The translations under genes were made by a program, and so were the position numbers. Positions 7,818-15,797 of a DNA stretch of 22,941 nt are shown here, in pieces. The notes beneath the pieces were generated by a model. That model saw nothing but the letters and a program-made list of their open reading frames with translations, made no database searches and was not told the origin of the DNA. The stretch is from Xanthomarina sp035306705. Lineage in GTDB: Bacteria; Bacteroidota; Bacteroidia; Flavobacteriales; Flavobacteriaceae. How positions within the stretch are numbered: the first letter of the stretch is position 1; the number at the start of each line of letters is the position of its first letter. The stretch spans positions 1-22,941 of the forward strand of contig NZ_DATGNO010000087.1 of assembly GCF_035306705.1 (NCBI RefSeq), in the 5' to 3' direction.

Positions 7818-10800
7818 TAAGACTATTTTAATAGTAGATGATACCTTCGAAAATCTATACTTACTTAGAGTCATCCTGGAAGAGGCTGGTTATAGTATTA
7901 TAGAAGCTAATGATGGGAGCGAAGGACTTAAAAAACTACACGAAAACAGCCATGTAGATCTTATTATTTCAGATATTTTAATGCCTATTATGGATGGGTA
8001 TTTATTCTGTCAAGCATGTAAAAAGGAGGAATTATTCAATAAAATTCCATTTGTTTTTTATACTTCAACATATACCGAGGAATTAGATGAAGACTTTGCC
8101 TTAACGTTAGGAGCAGCAAAATTTTTAAGAAAACCCATAGATCATGACGAATTGCTTTTAGCCATAGACAACATTTTCAATAAAGGGCAAACACCAGTAA
8201 AATATGTTGAAAATAAAAGAATGTCTGATGGCGAAGTTTTAAAACTTTATAGTGAACGACTTATTAATAAATTAGAACAAAAAAGTTTCGATCTCGGCAA
8301 TGAGGTTATAGAGCGAAAAAGAGCTGAGCAATTATTAATTCATAAAAATGAAATTTTAGATTTATTAGCTGTAAATACGCCTTTAAATAGAATTTTTGAA
8401 CGGCTTCTTTTAAACTATGAATCTGTTCATCCAAATTATTTTGGCTCTATTAGTTTGTTGGATGAAGACGGAATACATCTTAACCTAGTGTCCGCACCAT
8501 CCTTGCCAAAACCATATAATTTAGCTTTAAATAGAGTTGTTATAGGTGAAAATATTGGCTCTTGCGGTACTGCCGCATTTATTAAAAAACCTGTTATTGT
8601 TTCAGATATAAGTAAAGATGAATTATGGGTGGATTATAAGGACATCGCTTTAAAAAACAACTTAAAGTCGTGTTGGTCTATTCCTATATTATCAAAAAAC
8701 AACAATGTTTTAGGAACCTTTGCTATTTATAGTAAAACTATAAGCAAACCTTCGCTAGATGAGATTAACGAGCTAAATTTTGCCGTAAGCTTGGTACATA
8801 TTGCTATTGAAAAATCTAGAATTGTTGCAGAAATCAAAAAGAAAGATGAATCTTATAAAGCTTTAGTAGATCAAGCAAGTGACGCTATTGTAACATATTC
8901 TTTGGATGGAACGATACATGAATTTAATAAAGCCTCTTATAACAGTTTGGGATATACCAAAGAGGAGTTTTTAAAATTAAAAATTCAAGATTTGATTGTT
9001 GGCGATTTAATTATGTATCCTGAAGTTTTAAAAAAAATAGTTAAAGGGGCATCTGTCATTTTTGAAAGACAGCTAATACGTAAAGACAAATCTGTATTAA
9101 ATGTAGAAATATCTGCAAAATTACAAAAGGAAGGTCGAATACTTAGTATTGTTCGCGATGTTACTGAGTCACAAAAGAATCTTAGAGAAATAAAAAAGGA
9201 AAAAGAGTTTTCATCAAGCCTTTTAATAGGCATGCGCGAAGGCTTGGTAGTAATTAATTTGGACTCTGAAATAATTAGGGTAAATCCTTCATTTTGTGAA
9301 ATGACGGGTTTTACTGAAAAAGAATTAATAGGAGTTAAGCGCCCATTTCCATATTCGCCACCTGAATTAAAAAAGGAAAATGATGGGCGTTATAAATTAT
9401 TGCTCCAAGATAAAAATGCAAGTGAGTATGAAAATACGTACATGCATAAAAGCGGTAAGCGTTTTCCGGTTCATGTTTCAATTTCCAGTATTTATGACGA
9501 GAATGGTGTGAAAACGGCAAATTTCTCTACAGTGCAAGACATCACCGAACGAAGGGAAGCAGAAATAAAACTACAAGAAAGCGAAAAGTCATTATTAGTT
9601 GCGCAAAAATTAGCTAAAATTGGCAGTTATTATATTGATGTAAAAACTCAAATAATACAAGTTTCATCTTCTCTTAGGGAAATAGTAGGAATTGATTTAA
9701 TGAGCGAGCCAACACTTGATCTATGGAGAACGATAACTCATCCAGAGGACACGCCTATCAATCAAAAGATGCTTGAGAAAAGCATGAAAACAGGCGAAAA
9801 ATTTGATTTAGAGTATAGAATTATAACTAAAAACAAGCAGGAATTAAAGTGGATTCATGGTATAGGTGAAGTAACTCTTGTTAATGGAGGGGTTATCAAT
9901 TTTTTTGGTACCATCCAAGATATAACGGAGCGGAAAATAGCAGAAAACAAAATAGCAAAAGCTAATGAAGAACTGAAAGAGGCCAATAAGCAGCTGAACG
10001 TTTTGCGAAATCAATTGGAGCAAGAAAACGTTTATCTTAGAAACGAGTTAGACTTGGTGTTTAACTATGAAGAAATGGTTTATGGAAGTGAAGAATTTAG
10101 CGGCATACTTAGTGAGGTTGAAAAAGTAGCACCAACAAATGCCACCGTATTATTGTTAGGAGAATCTGGCACTGGAAAAGAATTGTTGGCCAGAGCCATA
10201 CATAATAATAGTTCGCGTAATAATAAACCCTTAATAAAGGTTAACTGTTCTGCCATTCCAAGAGAGTTAATAGAAAGTGAATTATTTGGACATAAAAAAG
10301 GATCATTTACAGGTGCCATTAATGATAAAATTGGAAAATTTGAATTAGCAGATGGAGGTACTTTATTTTTGGATGAAATAGGTGATTTGCCATTGGATAT
10401 GCAACCCAAAATCTTAAGATTTCTGCAAGAAGGAGAAATTGAGGTTGTTGGAGGTACTTCAGGATTAAAAAAATTAGATGTTAGAATTATTTCAGCAACG
10501 AACCGAAATCTTAAAGAAGAGGTTGATAAAAAGCAATTTAGGGAAGATTTATATTTCCGTCTGAATGTGTTTCCTATAGAAGTGCCTCCATTAAGAAAAC
10601 GAGTTGACGACATTCCTTTATTGGTTGAGCACTTTGTTGACAAGTTTAATAAGGCTTACGGAAAAAACATCAAATTCATAACAGATGAAGCCATGAGTAA
10701 GCTTAAATCCTATAAATGGCCTGGTAATATTAGGGAACTCGAGAATTTAATAGAACGGGCTTCCATATTATCAACCAGTACCACATTAATAATTCCAGGT

Positions 10801-11001
10801 TTTGAATCTTCAACACAAAAGGCAAAACCAATTAAGAATAAAAATTTAACTCTTGATGTTGCCCAGCGCAATCATATTCTTCAAGTATTGGAGCAAAGTA
10901 ACTGGAAAATAAGCGGACCTGAAAGCGCGTCTGCCTTATTGGGCTTAAAGCCAAGTACACTACGCGATAAAATGGCTAAATTGGGAATTTCAAGGCCTTG
11001 A
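7810..11001 (+). CDS. Receiver-GAF-PAS-PAS-PAS sigma-54 activator (enhancer-binding protein)
   Basis: The protein has 1063 residues. An N-terminal receiver (1-125) has phospho-acceptor Asp55, Thr85/Ser86 and Lys108. A GAF domain spans about 182-338. Three PAS domains follow (about 346-455, 466-582, 598-710), then a coiled-coil linker. The AAA+ domain has Walker A GESGTGKE (784-791), the sigma-54-contact loop as GSFTGA (831-836; GAFTGA is the usual form), Walker B LFLDE with Asp855-Glu856, and arginine residues 911 and 917 in the R-finger region. The C-terminus (about 1010-1060) is a Fis-type helix-turn-helix with GLKPSTLRDKM. It should remodel RNA polymerase-sigma-54 at remote promoters. The four sensory domains after the receiver make it unusually large. 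It overlaps the upstream receiver gene by 8 bp. Confidence 0.93.
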   Translation: MNNKTILIVDDTFENLYLLRVILEEAGYSIIEANDGSEGLKKLHENSHVDLIISDILMPIMDGYLFCQACKKEELFNKIPFVFYTSTYTEELDEDFALTLGAAKFLRKPIDHDELLLAIDNIFNKGQTPVKYVENKRMSDGEVLKLYSERLINKLEQKSFDLGNEVIERKRAEQLLIHKNEILDLLAVNTPLNRIFERLLLNYESVHPNYFGSISLLDEDGIHLNLVSAPSLPKPYNLALNRVVIGENIGSCGTAAFIKKPVIVSDISKDELWVDYKDIALKNNLKSCWSIPILSKNNNVLGTFAIYSKTISKPSLDEINELNFAVSLVHIAIEKSRIVAEIKKKDESYKALVDQASDAIVTYSLDGTIHEFNKASYNSLGYTKEEFLKLKIQDLIVGDLIMYPEVLKKIVKGASVIFERQLIRKDKSVLNVEISAKLQKEGRILSIVRDVTESQKNLREIKKEKEFSSSLLIGMREGLVVINLDSEIIRVNPSFCEMTGFTEKELIGVKRPFPYSPPELKKENDGRYKLLLQDKNASEYENTYMHKSGKRFPVHVSISSIYDENGVKTANFSTVQDITERREAEIKLQESEKSLLVAQKLAKIGSYYIDVKTQIIQVSSSLREIVGIDLMSEPTLDLWRTITHPEDTPINQKMLEKSMKTGEKFDLEYRIITKNKQELKWIHGIGEVTLVNGGVINFFGTIQDITERKIAENKIAKANEELKEANKQLNVLRNQLEQENVYLRNELDLVFNYEEMVYGSEEFSGILSEVEKVAPTNATVLLLGESGTGKELLARAIHNNSSRNNKPLIKVNCSAIPRELIESELFGHKKGSFTGAINDKIGKFELADGGTLFLDEIGDLPLDMQPKILRFLQEGEIEVVGGTSGLKKLDVRIISATNRNLKEEVDKKQFREDLYFRLNVFPIEVPPLRKRVDDIPLLVEHFVDKFNKAYGKNIKFITDEAMSKLKSYKWPGNIRELENLIERASILSTSTTLIIPGFESSTQKAKPIKNKNLTLDVAQRNHILQVLEQSNWKISGPESASALLGLKPSTLRDKMAKLGISRP

Positions 11002-11008
11002 TAGGTGG

Positions 11009-11058
11009 CGGTATTCCGTGACTATTGTAATTTTTGTTGAAAAATGCACGGTATTCCG
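11009..11058 (+). promoter_or_regulatory. Two CGG-N4-CCG repeats 40 bp apart, candidate activator sites
   Basis: The 10-mer CGGTATTCCG occurs identically at 11009-11018 and 11049-11058, 40 bp start to start, just after the activator stop codon. Each copy is an inverted repeat (CGG/CCG arms). They lie about 115-165 bp upstream of the predicted start site of the next gene, which is where sigma-54 enhancer sites usually sit. Confidence 0.5.
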
Positions 11059-11146
11059 AGAGGTCCAAATTTCATAAAATTTTATGTCAAAAAATAAGTG
11101 TCTTGTTATGAGTAGTTTAAAATTTATTTTCACTCAAAAATAAATT

Positions 11147-11163
11147 TTGGTACTTCAATTGAA
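11147..11163 (+). promoter_or_regulatory. Sigma-54-like -24/-12 promoter
   Basis: TTGGTAC at 11147-11153, then five bases, then TTGAA at 11159-11163, resembles the sigma-54 consensus TTGGCAC-N5-TTGCA. The GG is at -24 and the spacing is exact. The -12 GC dinucleotide is GA here, a clear deviation. The predicted transcript would begin near 11173, 14 bp before the ATG at 11187. Confidence 0.4.
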
Positions 11164-11186
11164 ATTAGTTTTTTAAAATATTGTTA

Positions 11187-11609
11187 ATGGAAGACGGAAT
11201 AGGGACAGACCATATTAAATTTTGGGTAGACGAAAATATCATCTATTGTAAAGTATCATGTGGTTTTGATATAAATTATTCTAAACTTGAGATAGAAAAA
11301 TTATTTATAGAAGCCATCTCTATTTTATCTGATGGTAGTTATAAGCCCATCTTATTTAATTTTGAAGAGTTAAATAATTTACATTCTAAAAAGCTATTTA
11401 GATTTATAAATAATAGCACCGAAATTAAAAACATCGTACTCTCCAAGGCATTTATAGTTAGTAACTACTACTTAAAACACCTTTTTTCATTCTATGTAAT
11501 GTTTAGTAATTCTATTTTACCAATTACTATTTTTAATGGAAAAGAAATGGCCGTAGAATTCTGTAATAAAAATAATTTATTTTTTAATGCAGTCAGACAT
11601 GATAATTAA
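11187..11609 (+). CDS. Small STAS/SpoIIAA-like protein (DUF7793-type)
   Basis: The frame is open from a TTG at 11181, but the first ATG is at 11187 and gives 140 residues starting MEDGIGTDHIKFWVDENIIYC. The FWVDENIIYCKVS opening, the alternating beta/helix pattern, and a central strand (PILFNFEEL) leading to a helix and later to TIFNGKEMAVEFC resemble the small STAS-like DUF7793 proteins common in Bacteroidota. No enzyme motif, signal peptide or membrane span is seen. STAS-fold proteins usually act by protein-protein contact in signalling. It follows the sigma-54 activator with a 185-bp gap holding the candidate enhancer sites and -24/-12 promoter, which makes it a possible direct target. The family call is by pattern only. 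Confidence 0.75.
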   Translation: MEDGIGTDHIKFWVDENIIYCKVSCGFDINYSKLEIEKLFIEAISILSDGSYKPILFNFEELNNLHSKKLFRFINNSTEIKNIVLSKAFIVSNYYLKHLFSFYVMFSNSILPITIFNGKEMAVEFCNKNNLFFNAVRHDN

Positions 11610-11689
11610 TATGGCGTAGGTTATTAGGATTTAAATTCCACGACTTACAAATTGCGTGAAGTAGTGCTTTAACGTGATGTTGATTGGAA

Positions 11690-12316
11690 TCACTCAGGTT
11701 TCCAAAACTTTGCAGCAAATTTTAAAAGGGCATTTTTATCAGATTCAATACCTAGTTTTCTTATGATTGCTGCTCTCTGTGCTTCGATGGTTTTTTCGGA
11801 TAAAAACAGCATGTTGGCAATCTCCTTTGTGGATTTTTGTTGTGCAACTAATTCAAATACCTTCTTTTCTGAAAAAGTTAATTTATCTAAAGCTTCACCT
11901 TTTAAATAGTCGATATCGGTTTCGAGATCGAATCTTAATTTATGACTGTGATAGATGTCATTTTTCAATAAATGATTGATACAGTCTTTTAATTCTTCTA
12001 AGGCATATTGTTTTAATAGGTAAGCATTGATTGCTAGTTCTTGCGCTTTTTTAAAAATACTTTTTTCTTTATGTGAGGTTAATAATATAATTTTTGTGGG
12101 CAGTTGATGCAGTCTGATGTTTTCAGAGACTTCTATGCCGTCCATTCCTGGCATATTGATATCCAGAACTACAAAATCAGGCTTTAGCTTTTTTATGGCA
12201 TTCCAAGCATCTGAACCGTTGTTATGGCTTTCTAAAACAACATGCCCCATTCCTTCAAGAACAACCTGTGTGCCTAATATTGAAAGTGGAAAATCATCGG
12301 CAATTACAAAATGCAT
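11690..12316 (-). CDS. NarL/FixJ-type response regulator (LuxR HTH)
   Basis: The protein has 208 residues. The receiver domain (1-120) has acidic residues Asp7-Asp8, phospho-acceptor Asp52 (VLDINMPGMDG), Thr/Ser in LLTSHKE and the conserved lysine in LLKQYALEEL. The C-terminal LuxR-type helix-turn-helix (about 143-205) has LTFSEKKVFELVAQQKSTK, IANMLFLSEKTIEAQRA and an IIRKLGI recognition end. It is therefore a DNA-binding regulator activated by phosphorylation. It lies 11 bp after the stop codon of the HisKA_3 kinase, its evident partner, and should be co-transcribed with it. Its target genes cannot be deduced from the window. The 80-bp gap to the convergent plus-strand gene holds only a weak hairpin. 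Confidence 0.93.
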   Translation of the reverse strand: MHFVIADDFPLSILGTQVVLEGMGHVVLESHNNGSDAWNAIKKLKPDFVVLDINMPGMDGIEVSENIRLHQLPTKIILLTSHKEKSIFKKAQELAINAYLLKQYALEELKDCINHLLKNDIYHSHKLRFDLETDIDYLKGEALDKLTFSEKKVFELVAQQKSTKEIANMLFLSEKTIEAQRAAIIRKLGIESDKNALLKFAAKFWKPE

Positions 12317-12327
12317 AATTCATATAT

Positions 12328-14355
12328 TTATTTTGGAATAGATATTTTAATTATCGTTCCCGTGTTATCCGATTTAAATTGAACCGTACCATTTATAAAT
12401 TTGGCGCGTTCGGTGATGTTTAATAACCCGAAGCAGTTTCCTTTTTCCAGCATTTTATCTGCGTCAAACCCTTTACCGTTATCCTTTACTTCTGCGTAAA
12501 CAAACTTAGAATCTTCGGTTATGACAATTTTGCCAGCCAAGGCATTGGCATGCTTCATCATATTGGTTGTTGCTTCTTGGATTATTCTGTACAGTTGTAA
12601 TTCTACTGTCGTGCTTAATGTTCCAGTATAGTCTATGTCTGAAGTAAGCAAAAAGCTATGTTGATTTTGGGCTCGGTCTGTTAACTGTTCTATACTCTTT
12701 TTTAACCCCAATCTGTCAAATAAAGTAGGACTGAGGTTTCTACTAATATTTCTCACTTCTTCTAGAATAGTATCAATTTTTTCTTTTAATTTAAAATTAT
12801 TGCTTTCAAGGGCATATCGTAAACTAACAAGTTCATTACCGACGCTGTCATGTAAATCGGTAGCAATTCGTTTGCGCTCATCTTCAGTTTTGCTCAACAA
12901 TTGAGAGGTGAAGTTTTCGGTTAAAGATTTCTCTCTTAATATGCTTTTATTTTTGTTCCAGATCATAAATATTAAAAATATCAAAATCAGGAATACGGCA
13001 CCGACTGCTAAAACGATAATCATGTTCCTCTGCGCCTCTAGCTGATTCTCTTGTAGTAATATTTTTTTCTCTTTTCGTTCTGTTTCAAATTTCCGTTCTA
13101 ACTCAAATAGTTTTCCTTTTATTCTCTCTGCCGATTCTTTGTCTTGATTGTCCAATAAATAACCAGCGTAGGTATGTGCCTTTTTATAATCTCCTTGCTT
13201 AGAATAATAATCAAATAGCGCCGTGCCCAATTGGATCAAGTATTGTGTGTTAGGCTCTTCGTCTGCTGCTATTTCATTATAAAACTCTTCAGCTTCTTGT
13301 GGGTTTTTTAAAGGCTTGTTAAAAAGATCGGCATACAATATTTCTTGAAAAAGTGTTCTCATTTGAAGATCGGAACTGTTGCTTTGATCCGTCATTTCCC
13401 TAGCTATTTTCAAATAATCCAGGGCTTCATTTTCCTCCCGTTGCGCAATATGTTTAAATGCCAAAAGTTGATTTAAAATGGACAAGTGATAGTTATTAAT
13501 ATCTGGATATGATTTGGCTTGTATGGCCATGGAATCAATATAACGGATGGCACTTATGGTATCATTTCTCATTACGTTTAAATGAACGTACAGTGAATAT
13601 GCCGAGAAGGTAAGCGATTTGCTTTCTTGCTCTTTAACTATTTGCAGGCCTTTTTGTAAGTTTGCTTCAGCTTCGTTATATGCAGATGTTTGCATAAAAA
13701 TGTTGTGAAGCAGTAGATAAACAGTCCCTTGATTGAGGATGTCTCCTATTTCTTCAAAAATGCCTAATGCGGCAATCAGGTATTTTTCAGTAGCCTCAAA
13801 ATCTCGGAGTAGGGTATGGTTTTGCGCTAGTGCAAAGTTCGAAAATCCAATCATTTGCTTATGTGATTTAGATTCTGGAGCTATTGCAATGGCTTTTTCA
13901 AACCATTCAGAACTTTGAATTAAATTATGTTTAAAGTAACTTTGAGTGCCTAGATAATAGCATAAGTTAGTTTGAGATTCTCCACTAATCTTATCTTTAT
14001 AGGTGTTATAGAAATTTAGATTGGTACTGAAATAGAGACTGTCAAATTTTATATTCCTATCCAATACATTTCCATACGCCATTAAATATAGCGCGGCATC
14101 TTCATAGTTTTTATTTTCTAGTCGATTGTTGAAATAATATAACGCACTGTCTTGATAAACTTTATTGCTATAGTTTGCACCATTACTTAGCCATTTGTAG
14201 GCGGGAAGACTGTCTTGATAAGCAGTTTGAGCTTTTTCCGACCTTTTAATTTGTATTTCTTTAGAAGAATTATTACAACTAATACATAGCATAAGGAATA
14301 CAGCGACAACAAAAAGGGCAGGTAGGTTTTTCATATAAGAGACATTATTATCCAT
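12328..14355 (-). CDS. TPR-containing lipoprotein sensor histidine kinase (HisKA_3 / NarX-like)
   Basis: The protein has 675 residues. A signal segment ending LMLCISC points to a lipid-anchored or membrane-exposed N-terminus. Starting at the ATG at 14334 (residue 8, MKNLPALFVV) would give a cleaner signal peptide than 14355, so both starts are possible. Residues about 40-400 form TPR-like helical repeats on the outer side. A coiled stretch precedes one transmembrane helix at about 446-467. The cytoplasmic HisKA_3 domain has DLHDSVGNE (His502 as phospho-acceptor), then HATPase motifs QEATTNMMKHA, DNGKGF and GLLNITERA. This layout is common in Bacteroidota and is paired with NarL regulators, as here (11 bp apart). 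Periplasmic TPRs presumably sense a protein or envelope state; the ligand is unknown. Confidence 0.93.
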   Translation of the reverse strand: MDNNVSYMKNLPALFVVAVFLMLCISCNNSSKEIQIKRSEKAQTAYQDSLPAYKWLSNGANYSNKVYQDSALYYFNNRLENKNYEDAALYLMAYGNVLDRNIKFDSLYFSTNLNFYNTYKDKISGESQTNLCYYLGTQSYFKHNLIQSSEWFEKAIAIAPESKSHKQMIGFSNFALAQNHTLLRDFEATEKYLIAALGIFEEIGDILNQGTVYLLLHNIFMQTSAYNEAEANLQKGLQIVKEQESKSLTFSAYSLYVHLNVMRNDTISAIRYIDSMAIQAKSYPDINNYHLSILNQLLAFKHIAQREENEALDYLKIAREMTDQSNSSDLQMRTLFQEILYADLFNKPLKNPQEAEEFYNEIAADEEPNTQYLIQLGTALFDYYSKQGDYKKAHTYAGYLLDNQDKESAERIKGKLFELERKFETERKEKKILLQENQLEAQRNMIIVLAVGAVFLILIFLIFMIWNKNKSILREKSLTENFTSQLLSKTEDERKRIATDLHDSVGNELVSLRYALESNNFKLKEKIDTILEEVRNISRNLSPTLFDRLGLKKSIEQLTDRAQNQHSFLLTSDIDYTGTLSTTVELQLYRIIQEATTNMMKHANALAGKIVITEDSKFVYAEVKDNGKGFDADKMLEKGNCFGLLNITERAKFINGTVQFKSDNTGTIIKISIPK

Positions 14356-14384
14356 TCTTTTTTTATTTCGATTTCACAAAATGG

Positions 14385-14399
14385 ATTTGGCCAAATATA
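14385..14399 (-). promoter_or_regulatory. Candidate -7 box overlapped by a palindrome, upstream of the TPR kinase
   Basis: On the minus strand TATATTTG (14392-14399) matches TAnnTTTG, 37 bp before the ATG at 14355. It overlaps the perfect palindrome ATTTGGCCAAAT (14385-14396), which could be a repressor or autoregulatory site. No TTG -33 box is evident. Confidence 0.4.
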
Positions 14400-14541
14400 T
14401 AGATATATTATTATTGACTATTATAGAATAGTACGAAAAATCGTTAACTGTTCCATTTCACTTAAAAAACTTTAATAAGCTTAGTGTATCGATTACAATT
14501 TCATTGATTTTTTTACTAGATACCAGTTGCTATTGCCACTT

Positions 14542-14602
14542 GTAACTTTAAAACTATTAGCCAACCAACGATCCCTAGGCGTTGGCTGAGCTAATAAGTT
14601 AC
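14542..14602. repeat. Long imperfect inverted repeat (possible structured RNA)
   Basis: Three nested stems can be drawn: GTAACTT (14542-14548) with AAGTTAC (14596-14602), TTAGC (14557-14561) with GCTAA (14590-14594), and CCAACG (14565-14570) with CGTTGG (14580-14585), around a 9-base loop. The internal loops are asymmetric. No poly-T tract follows, so it is not an obvious terminator. Confidence 0.4.
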
Positions 14603-15009
14603 GGTATATTATGCATAGAGGTAAACCGTACCTAGTTTCTTCAACATGCTTCATTTTACAGGTTTTTTTGTTTAGCTTTATTTCTAAACATAATACACGC
14701 TACAATTAATTCAAAGGCACATGATTGCAAGGTCATTTGATTGTCGCTTGTGCCGTAGCGATCATGACAGGTGTTATTTATGCGGGTCTTTTTAAAATAT
14801 TTTATTTCTATCTCCTTGGTTTATGAATTGAAAAACAAACTTCAGCTAAATGCTTGAGTTTGCTTTAAGGGTTAACCCTATTTCTTTAAGAGTAGTTACA
14901 TTGAACGCGTTGGGTTATTAAGAAGAGGCATTTTAAGGTCTAGGCGATCCTATTTTTTTTATGCTTGTAACTAGGTCGATTTAGAGTATGAAATATTTAT
15001 TATATATCT

Positions 15010-15058
15010 ATAAACCACGATATAACCACGACATAACCACGGCATAACCACGGCATAA
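15010..15058 (+). repeat. 11-bp tandem repeat (ATAACCACGGC), four copies plus a partial fifth
   Basis: The copies are 15010-15021 (one extra A), 15022-15032, 15033-15043 and 15044-15054, with a partial copy starting at 15055. The last two full copies are identical and the others differ by one or two bases. The array ends about 27 bp before the ATG at 15085. An 11-bp period places each unit on nearly the same face of the helix. Confidence 0.9.
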
Positions 15059-15084
15059 ATTTTCCGATATAATTTAGTGTCTTT

Positions 15085-15354
15085 ATGAAGGAGAGATCTC
15101 GCTTTACTGAAATTGTGGATGGTTATTTGTGGGGCGAGGCTTTAAGCTATAAGTTGTATTTAGCAGTGCCTCTTGTATTGCCTAGAAATTTTGTTGAAGA
15201 CTCCTTTAGTGTGAGCCTTAACAGTTTACCAATTGGATTGGAATGGGAATTGGTTGTTATGGGGATTCGGTATCATCAGGAGGTTGATGGGGTGATGTAT
15301 TTGTTACATGTTAAGGATGGGGCTGGGATTTCTTTGTTTTTGATTAAGCATTAA
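15085..15354 (+). CDS. Small hypothetical protein, 89 residues
   Basis: This ORF opens MKERSRFTEIVDGYLWG and ends AGISLFLIKH. I do not recognise a family. It has no signal peptide or clear membrane helix; the segment LYLAVPLVLP is hydrophobic but short. The composition looks protein-like: balanced charge, beta-strand patterns such as WELVVMGIRYHQEVDGVMYLLHV, and few rare codons. The ATG lies just after the 11-bp tandem repeat, and the AT-rich bases between could act as a -7 region. It stands alone between the TPR kinase and the sulfatase, on the strand opposite both. It may be a real small gene or a chance ORF; homologues with the same reading frame would decide. Confidence 0.5.
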   Translation: MKERSRFTEIVDGYLWGEALSYKLYLAVPLVLPRNFVEDSFSVSLNSLPIGLEWELVVMGIRYHQEVDGVMYLLHVKDGAGISLFLIKH

Positions 15355-15797
15355 GCAGGTTATTTATCTCGCAAACTTGACCGCTGGCAAGGAGGGACTC
15401 TAAGGCACAAAGTTGGTTTTCTAGTATTTATGAAAAGGAATACAATAAATTAAATGTTTCTCAAAGCATTAAAAAATTATAGATTTTAAAATTTCTTGCT
15501 ACGGACCTACCTAGATGCAGAGAGGTGTGCGAATGTCTTTCTAAGTTTTCACGCAGATTCGCTGAGGTGCGTGGAGATTTATTGAGAGGTTTTAATTAAA
15601 AATTAAAAATTAAGAAATAGGAAAAAAGAGAATAGAATATAAGGTATAGACTTAAAACATAGGCTTTAATTAATAATGGTTTGGAGATTTGTTATCTGAG
15701 ATGCAAAGCAAAAAAAACTGAGCCATGGCAACATGGCTCAGTTTTAACATAATGACTTAATCTATCTAATTATCCTGTATTTATTATATATAAATAG
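15355..15797. other. Intergenic stretch with degenerate repeats
   Basis: There is no supported ORF. The section around 15500-15585, with CACGCAGATTCGCTGAGG and related GCAGAGAGGTGTGCG runs, resembles the degenerate CGCAGA-type repeats scattered through flavobacterial intergenic DNA. A run of AAAATTA-like units follows at about 15593-15615. The right end contains the sulfatase terminator. Confidence 0.4.
15711..15745 (-). terminator. Intrinsic terminator of the sulfatase gene
   Basis: Perfect 14-bp arms AAAACTGAGCCATG (15714-15727) and CATGGCTCAGTTTT (15732-15745) flank a 4-base loop. On the minus strand the hairpin runs into seven T, about 52 bp after the sulfatase stop codon. The flanking A and T runs would also allow some termination of plus-strand transcripts. 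Confidence 0.85.

Larger units (their letters stand above)
14356..15084. other. Gene-poor 730-bp intergenic stretch with structured DNA
   Basis: I find no convincing ORF on either strand. It contains a 12-bp palindrome and promoter-like box near 14385-14399, a long imperfect hairpin at 14542-14602, a smaller inverted repeat GGCACA/TGTGCC at 14716-14721 and 14749-14754, and the 11-bp tandem repeat at 15010-15058. It could hold a non-coding RNA or be the decayed remains of a gene. Confidence 0.5.

Noticed and set aside
10080..10643. 187-residue ORF antisense to the AAA+ domain of the sigma-54 activator
   Set aside because: It lies wholly inside a strongly supported gene, its product is low-complexity and Ser/Asn-rich, and it matches no recognisable family.
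11624..11665. Possible terminator between the convergent DUF7793-like and NarL-type genes
   Set aside because: The TTCCACG/CGTGAA arms are only 4-6 bp with a large loop and no T-tract.
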